Shown here: in pieces, positions 1 through 7,301 of the stretch
Layout: each line of letters opens with the position of its first letter
Position numbering within the stretch: the stretch's first letter is position 1
Source of the DNA: Idiomarina aquatica
GTDB lineage: Bacteria; Pseudomonadota; Gammaproteobacteria; Enterobacterales; Alteromonadaceae
Direction of reading: 5' to 3'
Length of the DNA stretch: 64,000 nt
Assembly: GCF_003987185.1 (NCBI RefSeq)
Contig: NZ_PIPS01000001.1
Location: forward strand, 124,001-188,000
The notes under the pieces: generated by a model
The model's input: only the letters and a program-made list of their open reading frames with translations
Database searches by the model: none
What the model was told of the DNA's origin: nothing
Made by a program: the position numbers and the translations under genes

Positions 1-851
1 TCGTCAAAGATAGCCACCGACAGTGAGCGGCTGACGCCCATGTTCTGCATATAACCGGCGTGCATTGGCGATACTGCACGCAGGGTCCCCTGACTGAGAT
101 CCAGGGGTTCCAGCGCTTGCTCAAGCGCTGGATTCTGTAACAGTTGGTGCGGCGGCGCGGTTGAGGACGCTATTTTACGTACCGCATTAACGTGGTACAT
201 ATCACGCACCTGTGAGGGAATATCGCTGGCCGGGAAATGCTGTCCAACGTAGCTGTCGAGATTATCTTCCTGCAAATGCTCAGCGACCACTTCACCGTTC
301 CACTCCGAATCGAAGCGATACACTAAGATACGTTCAAAATCGCTGATCTCGGCGGCACTTCTAACCAGCTGTTCAAGCGTCTGCTGTTCTGTTTTACAGC
401 GGCGTAACCGGTCAAACTGATGCCGTACGGTGGAGGTAAAGTCGCCGGCGAGCTTAACGTAGAGCGGTTCGATTTCGACCACCAACAGCCGCTGACCGTT
501 GCTTTGGCGTAGCTGATAAACGGTACAGAAGGCGTCAATCGCCGTCGCCGCAAAGGTGTATTCAAACGAGTCGGTTTCATAACCATAACCCAGGCGTTGC
601 CGGGTACGTTCAAGTTCGGCTAAAAAACACGATGGCAAGGTTTCTGCTAACGGTTCCGCAAACAGCGTCGCCAGCGGTTGTTGTAAAAACTGATCGCAAT
701 TCTCACTGGCAACCAGCAGTGTGCTGAGATCGCTGTTAAACGCCAGTAAGGCGCCGTGAGACTGCACGGCACCGGGGATGTGAATCGGCTCTTTGGCGCA
801 GTTGGCCAGAGCCTGTTCCCAATTTATGTCATCATTAGGTTGTTCTGCCAC
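1..851 (-). CDS. bphP: Bacteriophytochrome, N-terminal part (cut by the window edge)
   Basis: Red/far-red photoreceptor that binds biliverdin. I translated the minus strand from a GTG at 849-851, which has GAGGAG about 8 bases upstream. This gives 283 residues in one open frame that runs off the left edge. Cys18 sits in NCAKEPIHIPG, the biliverdin-attachment site of the PAS domain. The GAF domain shows ILVYRFDSEWNGEVVAE (about 175-191), FPASDIP (206-212, the chromophore-contacting Asp-Ile-Pro) and SPMHAGYMQNMGV (261-273, conserved His264). The PHY and output (kinase or other) domains lie outside the window. The start overlaps the end of the heme oxygenase gene by 28 bases, so the two are probably translationally coupled and the enzyme supplies the chromophore. 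Family assignment is strong; the output type is unknown. Confidence 0.93.
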   Translation of the reverse strand, partial: MAEQPNDDINWEQALANCAKEPIHIPGAVQSHGALLAFNSDLSTLLVASENCDQFLQQPLATLFAEPLAETLPSCFLAELERTRQRLGYGYETDSFEYTFAATAIDAFCTVYQLRQSNGQRLLVVEIEPLYVKLAGDFTSTVRHQFDRLRRCKTEQQTLEQLVRSAAEISDFERILVYRFDSEWNGEVVAEHLQEDNLDSYVGQHFPASDIPSQVRDMYHVNAVRKIASSTAPPHQLLQNPALEQALEPLDLSQGTLRAVSPMHAGYMQNMGVSRSLSVAIFD

Positions 852-1438
852 GCGGCAACTCCTCGACGGTCAACAGGGCTAAGTAACAACTGAAAACATG
901 CCTTTGCTCCCTCGATGCAGGCCTGTTGCTGTGTTGCCGTTAATTCAAGACCAGCAACCCAGGCCACAAACAATGACCAGGTACCACGACGGTGAAAACC
1001 AAAATATCTCAGCCCGTTGCTATGGGTGAGACCGAGTTTCTTTTTCAGCCGTTGTGCCAGCAGTTTGCCGCCGCTGGTTGAGCCTTCAATGACGTAGGCC
1101 TGTCCAATTGCCTGGTACTGACAATGGTGTGCGGGCGCACCAGCTATGGTCGGCACCTGTCCGCCCAATTCGGTGATGTCTTCCCGAATGTCGGCCAAAC
1201 GCGGAAAATAGGCATAATCACGGCGCTGTTCATCACCAAAATGATGCACTAAGTTCGGCTCGACCGCCGCCACAAACTGATACAGTCGCTGCAGTGCCTG
1301 CAAGTACTGCTCAACCTGTAAGTCGGCACTGAGAAGTTGGCGCATAAACGCCAGTTGCTCAACGTCCTGATGCAAGTTCGCGGTTTGCTGCCGCAATGCT
1401 GTGAGTAAAGGTGTGTCCATCATCACTGTTAAACGCAC
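824..1438 (-). CDS. bphO: Biliverdin-producing heme oxygenase (BphO-like)
   Basis: Cleaves heme to biliverdin, CO and iron; biliverdin is the chromophore of the adjoining bacteriophytochrome. The 204-residue protein has the proximal-ligand segment TANLHQDVE (His23) and the glycine-rich distal helix YVIEGSTSGGKLLAQRL (about 115-131), both typical of bacterial heme oxygenases. The frame opens at a GTG (1436-1438). An in-frame ATG pair 15 bases further in gives MMDTPLL and could be the true start, since GGGAG lies upstream of both. The 3' end overlaps the phytochrome start, supporting a bphO-bphP operon. A role in iron acquisition is less likely given this context. Confidence 0.92.
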   Translation of the reverse strand: MRLTVMMDTPLLTALRQQTANLHQDVEQLAFMRQLLSADLQVEQYLQALQRLYQFVAAVEPNLVHHFGDEQRRDYAYFPRLADIREDITELGGQVPTIAGAPAHHCQYQAIGQAYVIEGSTSGGKLLAQRLKKKLGLTHSNGLRYFGFHRRGTWSLFVAWVAGLELTATQQQACIEGAKACFQLLLSPVDRRGVAAWQNNLMMT

Positions 1439-1501
1439 TCCCGGCGGATTATGATCAACGCATTAATGCATTGGCTTTGTTGCTACTATGACGAGTCATT
1501 G

Positions 1502-1921
1502 TTACAAACTCAATGCTTTAAAGATTTCCTGTAGCCGGGTTACTGTTTCCTCCGCCAGTGGTTTCGGCGGCAACCGTCCCCAGACGGGATCCGGCCACAC
1601 CGGATCATCACTAAAACGGCCAATATGATGCAGGTGCAATTGCGGTACTTTGTTACCGATGGCGGCAATATTGAGTTTTTCCGGACGATACTCGGCCTTT
1701 AGCCAATGGCTCAAAAACGCACTTTCGCGCCACAACTGTTGTTGATCGGCGTCATTCAGGTCAATGATTTCGGTCACGTTCGGTACCCGCGGAATCAGCA
1801 AAAACCACGGGAACTGACGGTCGTTCATCACCCGCACCTGCGATAACGGCCAGTCGGTGATATGAATACTGTCCTGCGCCAGACGTGGATGCAATTCAAA
1901 TGGCTGGGTTTCTTCACTCAT
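1502..1921 (-). CDS. HIT-family (histidine triad) protein
   Basis: Likely nucleotide hydrolase or transferase of the HIT superfamily, cytoplasmic, 139 residues. The C-terminal signature reads NKVPQLHLHHIGRF, so the usual His-x-His-x-His-x-x has Gln at the first position and keeps the second and third His. This is a variant I associate with the proteobacterial branch annotated as diadenosine-tetraphosphate hydrolase-like; that is recall, not a search. A WPDPVWGRLPP segment follows, as in that branch. The start ATG overlaps the stop of the upstream hydrolase gene (ATGA), so the two are co-translated. The substrate cannot be read from sequence. Confidence 0.85.
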   Translation of the reverse strand: MSEETQPFELHPRLAQDSIHITDWPLSQVRVMNDRQFPWFLLIPRVPNVTEIIDLNDADQQQLWRESAFLSHWLKAEYRPEKLNIAAIGNKVPQLHLHHIGRFSDDPVWPDPVWGRLPPKPLAEETVTRLQEIFKALSL

Positions 1922-2415
1922 GCTAAGTCCTTGGTTAAAAAGCGGGTAAACAGATCAACGGTATGATCCAGGGTTTTGATCAACCGGTGGTCATCGTTGA
2001 CCACGTGCAAGTCCGCGGCCAGCCGTTGCGCAACGCGCCAGCTGTTGGCGACCGGCACAATATCATCCTGCCAGCCGTGCACAATTGCCATCGGACAACT
2101 GACCTGAAGCTGGTCAAAATTTGCGGCGCCGCCGAGGTAATAGGCCGGTGCCAGCACAAACAGACCCGCGCAGGGGCGTTGACTGGCAGCCACCGTGGCA
2201 ACGTATCCCCCCATACTGGAGCCGACCAGCAGCGGTGGTTGTTGACATTGGTCAATGGCGGCGAGCAGCTGTGTGACGCGCTTGTCAGCATCCATCTCAC
2301 CGTTAAAGTCGATACTGTCGACACTGCAGGCAAGGTTTTCCGCCGCTTTTGCCAACGCTTTGATTTTAGTGCCCCAGGGGCCACTTTCTTTACCGTGATT
2401 AAAAATAACGTGCAT
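1918..2415 (-). CDS. Small alpha/beta hydrolase
   Basis: Esterase/hydrolase of 165 residues, close in size to the YqiA/YcfP-like single-domain hydrolases. The nucleophile elbow is GSSMGGYVA; HGWQDDIVP supplies a likely acid Asp and the C-terminal DDHRLIKTLDH a likely base His. The open frame extends 80 codons further upstream to 2655, but that extension is basic and Cys-rich, resembles no hydrolase and runs across the promoter region of the divergent gene at 2509. I therefore start at ATG 2413-2415 (MHVIFNHGKESGPWG), the usual family N terminus. The ribosome site is weak. It overlaps the HIT gene by 4 bases. Substrate unknown. Confidence 0.8.
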   Translation of the reverse strand: MHVIFNHGKESGPWGTKIKALAKAAENLACSVDSIDFNGEMDADKRVTQLLAAIDQCQQPPLLVGSSMGGYVATVAASQRPCAGLFVLAPAYYLGGAANFDQLQVSCPMAIVHGWQDDIVPVANSWRVAQRLAADLHVVNDDHRLIKTLDHTVDLFTRFLTKDLA

Positions 2416-2508
2416 AGTTAGTTGTTTATCGATATTAATTTTGTCTATATAAAGGTATGTTGTATTTTTGTGACAGCAACAATAACTCATACTTATTAGG
2501 ATATAACG

Positions 2509-3381
2509 ATGTTGCCAAGTTCGCTTTGCCGCACTGTCATGCTCGTCACCACGTTGACTATCGCGTTGTGCAGCTCCGCTGTATCGGCCGATGAACCCGA
2601 TATCCGTTTTGGTGTCAATGCAGCACCGCCGTTTCATATTCCTGAGGCCCTGCAAAGCAAGCTTAACACGCCGCCCGGTTTTTGCGACGAGTTAGTGGCA
2701 TCAGTACAACGACATTTACCGGAATTATCCGTTGAAGTGGCTTATTTGCCCCACATTCGCATTCGTCGGTTGATGAAACGCGAGCAAAATTTGTGTTTTC
2801 CCTGTTTAATTAAACGCACATCGTACAATCCCGATTATTACTTTAGTGATACCGTCAATTTGTATGCGCCCCATGGGGTGATCACCCGCAAGTCACTGGC
2901 GGAAAAACTCATTGCCCGCTACGGCTCACCACTGAGTTTCGAAACTCTGGCACAACAGCCGGAGCTGCGTTTTGCGCAACCCAGCGGCAGAAAGTATGGC
3001 GATATTCAGCCGATCCTCGACCAGTACTTAATTGACACGCCGCAGCATCGCTCGGTGTTCGGTGAAAACTCGGTGTTTAATCTAATGGCAATGATTGCCG
3101 CCGACCGGGTCGACTACACCATTGATTATGAAATGATGATTCATTTTTACGAGCAATTGGACAACGAAGCAGACTCCGAAAAATTGATCTATATTCCTAT
3201 TAAGGAATATCAACAGCGTCCCATTATTGGTGCCATTGGCTGCGCTCGCAACGAGTGGGGTAAAAAAGCCATCGACTCCATTAACCGGATGTTACCGGCG
3301 ATTGCCGGCGATGAAACATTCCAGCAACGACTGGATTTCTGGTTAGGTAGCGACAGACCCAGAGTAAAAACCAGTGACTGA
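2509..3381 (+). CDS. Periplasmic solute-binding-protein-like protein, copy 1 of a tandem pair
   Basis: Secreted protein of 290 residues with a signal peptide (about 1-27, ending SAVSADE). The mature part starts with FGVNAAPPFHI, the usual beta-strand opening of type 2 periplasmic binding domains, and resembles the family described as TIGR02285 (transporter substrate-binding-like, function unknown). Conserved marks shared with the next gene are a Cys in GFCDEL, NLCFPCLIKR (a CxxC), RFAQP, RVDYTIDYEMM and GAIGCARNEWG. There is no lipobox and no adjacent permease, so it may be a stand-alone sensor or binding protein. AGGA precedes the ATG. The next gene begins 16 bases after its stop. The ligand is unknown. 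Confidence 0.75.
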   Translation: MLPSSLCRTVMLVTTLTIALCSSAVSADEPDIRFGVNAAPPFHIPEALQSKLNTPPGFCDELVASVQRHLPELSVEVAYLPHIRIRRLMKREQNLCFPCLIKRTSYNPDYYFSDTVNLYAPHGVITRKSLAEKLIARYGSPLSFETLAQQPELRFAQPSGRKYGDIQPILDQYLIDTPQHRSVFGENSVFNLMAMIAADRVDYTIDYEMMIHFYEQLDNEADSEKLIYIPIKEYQQRPIIGAIGCARNEWGKKAIDSINRMLPAIAGDETFQQRLDFWLGSDRPRVKTSD

Positions 3382-3397
3382 GTCACGGGAGGTGATT

Positions 3398-4246
3398 ATG
3401 AAGCTGATACCGACAGTACTGCTATGCGGGATGCTGGCACTGGCTAATAAGGCTCATGCACTGACCCACCCCGAGCCGGGGAAACCGCATGAGATCATTT
3501 GGGGTATCAACGTGGCACCACCCTTTCATATCGCCAATGGCGATTATGAGGGTGAAGGCATCTGTGATGTGCTGGTTGATGTTATGCAGGATCAGTTGCC
3601 GCAGTTATCGCATCATATTCGCCGCTTACCCGCGCGCCGTATCACCTTGTTAATGAAACGGGAAAAAAATCTCTGCTTTCCTTGTCTGATTAAGCGCTCC
3701 AGTTACAACGCCGAATTTAACTACACCGAGACCACCCACAAGTATCCACCGCACGGCATTTTAGCGCACACTAAGGCCGCCAAACACATTATTGACCGCT
3801 ACGGTAACCCGGTGTCCTTCGAAGCACTGGCGCAAGATACCGACTTTCGTTTTGCGCAACCCATCGAGCGACGTTATGGTCAACTGCAGCCGTTACTGGA
3901 TAAACACCTTATCGGCCAGTCCCATTACCGGATTGTTACCGGCGATGATGCACAGGTTAATTTAATGACCATGCTGCTGAGTCAGCGAGTTGATTACACG
4001 ATTGATTACGAAATGATCAAACGCTATTACGATACCACGCATCAGCGTTCCAGCCAGGAGCAACTGGTGTTTCTGCCGATTAAGGAGTCGCAGGGACAAA
4101 GTATCGAAGGCGCCATTGGTTGCAGTAACAATGACTGGGGACGGCAGGCCGCCGCCAGTCTCAATGCCGCCATCAGTGATTTGCAAAACAATGAAGCGTT
4201 TCAACAGGCACTGGATGTGTGGCTGGGTAAAAACCGCCCGAAATAA
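3398..4246 (+). CDS. Periplasmic solute-binding-protein-like protein, copy 2 of a tandem pair
   Basis: Paralogue of the preceding gene; 282 residues with a signal peptide (about 1-22, ending KAHA). The frame opens at 3374, but GGGAGGTGATT directly before ATG 3398 marks the start. It keeps the same landmarks in the same order: INVAPPFHI, GICDVL, NLCFPCLIKRSSYN, RFAQP, RVDYTIDYEMI and GAIGCSNNDWG. The two proteins are clearly similar along their whole length yet far from identical, so the duplication is old or under divergent selection. It lies in a probable two-gene operon and ends 6 bases before the convergent CoA-transferase gene. Ligand unknown. Confidence 0.75.
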   Translation: MKLIPTVLLCGMLALANKAHALTHPEPGKPHEIIWGINVAPPFHIANGDYEGEGICDVLVDVMQDQLPQLSHHIRRLPARRITLLMKREKNLCFPCLIKRSSYNAEFNYTETTHKYPPHGILAHTKAAKHIIDRYGNPVSFEALAQDTDFRFAQPIERRYGQLQPLLDKHLIGQSHYRIVTGDDAQVNLMTMLLSQRVDYTIDYEMIKRYYDTTHQRSSQEQLVFLPIKESQGQSIEGAIGCSNNDWGRQAAASLNAAISDLQNNEAFQQALDVWLGKNRPK

Positions 4247-4252
4247 GCTGAG

Positions 4253-5530
4253 TTAAATACTCAGCCCCCAGTCATCGTACGCTTCGCGGGCCAGTTGCTC
4301 GCGAAACTGCGGCGCAGCAATAGCGATCAGCGACCGCGCCCGCTCGATCATACTTCTGGCGCGTAAGTTTGCGATACCGTACTCGGTGACGATGTAATGC
4401 ACGTGTGCACGAGTGGTGACCACACCGGCTCCCGGCGCCAGCAGTGAACTGATGCGTGACACTTTTCCGCCACAGGCCGTTGACGGCAACGCGATGACCG
4501 AGCGACCACCCTCAGACAGACTCGCGCCACGGACGAAATCCATTTGCCCGCCAACGCCAGAATAGATTTTTGTGCCAATGGAATCGGCGCACACCTGACC
4601 ACTGAGATCCACCTGTAAGGCGCTGTTTATTGACATCACCTGACTGTTCTGGCGAATCACCGAAGTGTCATTGGTGTACTCAACATCGAGGAAAAACACC
4701 TCTTGGTTGTCATCGACAAAGTCGTACAACTTCTGTGAGCCCATCGCAAACGTGGTCACGATCCGTCCCGGGTGTTTGCGCTTGCGGGAATTATTGATGA
4801 CGCCCTGCTCCACCAATGGCAATACCCCGTCAGAGAACATCTCAGTGTGGATACCGAGGTCCTTATGGTGACCCAAGCACGCCAGCGTCGCGTCCGGAAT
4901 CGCTCCAATCCCCATCTGCAGGCAGTCGCCGTCGTTAATCAGGCTGGCCACCTGCTGACCAATTTTTTGCGTGGTCTCGCTTTGTGGCGGCTGCCGATGT
5001 TCCGGTAACGCAGCCTCTTCGACGAAATAACGATCAAAGCGCGACAACGGCACCAAGGCATCGCCGTGCGTGCGCGGCATTTTCGGGTTAACCCAGGCAA
5101 TCACTTTGTCGGCTACCTGTAACGCCGCACGAGTGGCCTCTACCGAAATACCGAGACTGCAGTTACCGTGTTTATCCGGTGCCGATACCTGCACGATCGC
5201 GGCATTTAGCGGTTGTTCACCCGAGCGGAATAATTTTGGGATTTCCGACAGGAAAATGGGTACATAGTCCGCCAGACCGTCGTTAACCGCCTGCCGCGTT
5301 GAAGCGCCAACGAAAAAGGCGCGTTGTCGCAAATGCCCCTGCAACGAAGGGTCAGACAACATTTCGCTGAATTCGGTATGCAGTTGCAGTACCGTCAGAT
5401 TGCGACGGCTCAGCGCAACGGATTTAAGTCCTTCCAGTAACCGGTAAGGTGTGGCAGCCATCGACTGGCACCAAATAACGTCGTTGTCCTTTAAAATTGA
5501 AAGCGCTTGTTCTGGCGTATTAACTTGCAT
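4253..5530 (-). CDS. Acetyl-CoA hydrolase / CoA-transferase family protein
   Basis: Cytoplasmic enzyme of 425 residues in the acetyl-CoA hydrolase/4-hydroxybutyrate CoA-transferase family. These enzymes move CoA between acyl groups through a glutamyl-CoA thioester. The catalytic Glu is likely the one in FFLDVEYTND. Other family marks are GDCLQMGIGAIPDA, MFSDGVLPLVEQGVI, GGQMDFVRGA and the C-terminal YIVTEYGIANLRARS. The length fits the family (about 420-440). The gene stands alone, convergent with the tandem binding-protein pair and divergent from the methyltransferase-like gene. The donor and acceptor acids cannot be told from sequence. Confidence 0.88.
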   Translation of the reverse strand: MQVNTPEQALSILKDNDVIWCQSMAATPYRLLEGLKSVALSRRNLTVLQLHTEFSEMLSDPSLQGHLRQRAFFVGASTRQAVNDGLADYVPIFLSEIPKLFRSGEQPLNAAIVQVSAPDKHGNCSLGISVEATRAALQVADKVIAWVNPKMPRTHGDALVPLSRFDRYFVEEAALPEHRQPPQSETTQKIGQQVASLINDGDCLQMGIGAIPDATLACLGHHKDLGIHTEMFSDGVLPLVEQGVINNSRKRKHPGRIVTTFAMGSQKLYDFVDDNQEVFFLDVEYTNDTSVIRQNSQVMSINSALQVDLSGQVCADSIGTKIYSGVGGQMDFVRGASLSEGGRSVIALPSTACGGKVSRISSLLAPGAGVVTTRAHVHYIVTEYGIANLRARSMIERARSLIAIAAPQFREQLAREAYDDWGLSI

Positions 5531-5689
5531 GGTGTGTTCCTGTCTGATTACAACGTTGGCTTAAGCATACCACATTAACCCTATTAACCGTGTGGTCAAA
5601 AGGGGTACCTCTTTTAATTTTTGACTTACATCTTATGGCGAAATCCGTACAATCAAATCTATCGAAATTTTAGAACAACTGGAGTTATT

Positions 5690-6292
5690 GTGGTTGACGC
5701 AGACACCCTCTCGCGGTTTTTTCTGGCGATTTATTTTTTGCTCATCGGGGTACACTACACCCATGTCGCGTTAGGCCGGGCAGCCCGTTCACGCCAGTCT
5801 CATATTAATAGCGGCGCGCCGCGCAGCAGCGCCTGGTGGGTACGGCAAACGTTCAATTTTTTTCGCAGCTTTATTTTAATCTTGTGTGTGGCTCGGTTGT
5901 TTTTCCCGGTCGATGGCCTACTGCTGCGCTTTGATGCCTTGTATCAACTGCCGGTAGTGGCCAGTGGTGTTGGCCTGATGCTGGTGTCGCTCGGCATCAT
6001 CAGCTACGTGCATGCCTACATGGGCGACCAATGGCGTTCCGGCATCGACACAAACAGCGCGACGCTACTGACGGATGGCCCCTACCAACGCAGCCGCAAT
6101 CCGATGTTTATCGGCATTATCCTGGGTCAGTTAGGTTTTTTTCTGGCGCTGCCCAGTGCCTTTACGCTGCTGTGCCTGATCGCCGGTGCAAGCGCTCTTG
6201 TGGTTCAGTCAAAGAACGAAGAAGCCGCGCTGGCACAGCTGTTCGGGGAGCAATACCGCCGTTACCAAGCGCAGGTTCCGCGGTGGTTTTAG
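5690..6292 (+). CDS. Isoprenylcysteine carboxyl methyltransferase-like membrane protein
   Basis: Integral membrane protein of 200 residues with four or five hydrophobic segments. The C-terminal part, GPYQRSRNPMFIGIILGQLG followed by KNEEAALAQLFGEQYRRYQAQVPRWF, is the SAM-binding signature of the ICMT/PEMT-like bacterial methyltransferases (GPY..vRNPmy and E...l...fG..Y..Y...vprf). The frame opens at 5621, but GGAG lies 5 bases before GTG 5690, which gives a sensible N terminus (VDADTLSRFF). The methyl acceptor in such bacterial homologues is generally unknown. Monocistronic as far as I can see. Confidence 0.8.
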   Translation: MVDADTLSRFFLAIYFLLIGVHYTHVALGRAARSRQSHINSGAPRSSAWWVRQTFNFFRSFILILCVARLFFPVDGLLLRFDALYQLPVVASGVGLMLVSLGIISYVHAYMGDQWRSGIDTNSATLLTDGPYQRSRNPMFIGIILGQLGFFLALPSAFTLLCLIAGASALVVQSKNEEAALAQLFGEQYRRYQAQVPRWF

Positions 6293-6400
6293 CGCTACTT
6301 TAACAAATAATATATTGTTGAACTTTAATTTGAAGAATTTCAATAAGATTGATTTTTTGGCGCCATTTTTACGTGGCAAAGCCGGGGTAATCCAAATTTC

Positions 6401-6437
6401 TTAACTACACTTATTAACAAGTAGTTAACCTTGTTAA
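6401..6437 (+). repeat. Two interleaved 8-base inverted repeats ahead of a small membrane-protein gene
   Basis: TTAACTAC (6401-6408) pairs perfectly with GTAGTTAA (6421-6428), and TTAACAAG (6414-6421) pairs perfectly with CTTGTTAA (6430-6437). The two pairings share base 6421 and are interleaved, so only one hairpin can form at a time. They end 11 bases before the AGGAGG ribosome site of the 96-residue protein. They could be an operator with repeated TTAAC half-sites or an RNA switch in the leader. Confidence 0.6.
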
Positions 6438-6461
6438 TGCTCTTTATAGGAGGGTGTGGTT

Positions 6462-6752
6462 ATGGAGAATTATCGGGTAAAACCCCATTCAGGAACCACG
6501 GTTTTTTATCTTACCACCGCGATGATGTACCTCGCGCTGGGGTTATTGGCGCTGTCGCCCATTGCCATTATTTGGCTGGCCGCCGACTGGTTGCACGACG
6601 TATTTCGCGAGTCCGGTACGGTACTGAGCAGTAATCCGCGACTCTATACGGTGTTAACCATCATTGCCGTTTCTGCTGTTGCCACTCTGATTGCCGACAA
6701 AATTTATCATCGGGTGAAAGAACAACAGAAACGACAGCTTGAGCACATTTAA
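6462..6752 (+). CDS. Small membrane protein of unknown function
   Basis: Protein of 96 residues with two clear transmembrane helices (about 17-43, TTAMMYLALGL onwards, and about 67-81, LTIIAVSAVATLIAD) and a charged C-terminal tail, HRVKEQQKRQLEHI. I recognise no family. AGGAGG sits 8 bases before ATG 6462, so this start is preferred over the GTG at 6456. The 169-base upstream region is AT-rich and holds the interleaved inverted repeats at 6401-6437. The convergent glutaredoxin-like gene ends 7 bases after its stop. Confidence 0.75.
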   Translation: MENYRVKPHSGTTVFYLTTAMMYLALGLLALSPIAIIWLAADWLHDVFRESGTVLSSNPRLYTVLTIIAVSAVATLIADKIYHRVKEQQKRQLEHI

Positions 6753-6759
6753 CCGCTGT

Positions 6760-7149
6760 TTATTGGCCGAAGCGTTGACTCAGGTACGCGTTAATGTCGT
6801 CGGATTCATACAGCCACTCGACGCTGCCATCGTCTTTAGTGATGCGCAGGCACGGTACTTTCACGCGCCCGCCGCCCTGCTCCAGTTCCTGGCGGTGGGT
6901 TGCGTTGTGTTGCGCATCGCGGGTTTCGATGGGTAACGACAGTGACGCCATGTGTTTGCGTACTTTGATGCAAAATGGACACGTTTTAAATTGGTACAAC
7001 GCTAACTGACGACAGGCTGCGGCCACCTGCTGTTGTTCCTGCTCGCTTCGCTCAACACCTTTTGGCGTCGTTAACTTCTCACCAAGCAGCATAAATGGCG
7101 TCAAAATTAAGCGCACCAACCTGAAAAAATACCGGATCACTATTCGCAT
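6760..7149 (-). CDS. Glutaredoxin-like protein with N-terminal membrane anchor
   Basis: Protein of 129 residues. The N terminus (MRIVIRYFFRLVRLILTPFMLLGEKL) is a basic amphipathic or transmembrane anchor. From about residue 50 there is a thioredoxin fold: LYQFKTCPFCIKVRKHMASL contains the redox motif CPFC, followed by VKVPCLRI (the cis-Pro loop) and LYESDDINAYLSQRF, the usual end of glutaredoxin/GST-N domains. It probably acts as a glutathione-linked thiol reductase at the inner membrane face. Partner unknown. The 152 bases between this gene and the divergent permease gene hold both promoters. Confidence 0.85.
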   Translation of the reverse strand: MRIVIRYFFRLVRLILTPFMLLGEKLTTPKGVERSEQEQQQVAAACRQLALYQFKTCPFCIKVRKHMASLSLPIETRDAQHNATHRQELEQGGGRVKVPCLRITKDDGSVEWLYESDDINAYLSQRFGQ

Positions 7150-7301
7150 CGCTGACTACCTCTTGTTGAAATCCGCGGCAAGGTTACCACATTGCAGCAA
7201 ACCTGATAAGTTCATAGACGTCGTGCCAAAGTAACCTAATTTGGTCATTTGTCAGTAGGTAATAAGACAGGATTGCCATTTGCTGAATTCAAGGAGGGTT
7301 T

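Noticed and set aside
1963-2421. 152-codon open frame on the plus strand
   Set aside because: It is antisense to the hydrolase gene, has no family resemblance and mirrors its codon pattern.
2416-2655. 80-codon upstream extension of the small alpha/beta hydrolase
   Set aside because: The extra sequence is basic, Cys-rich and unlike any hydrolase. It covers the promoter region of the divergent gene at 2509, and the family N terminus starts at 2415.
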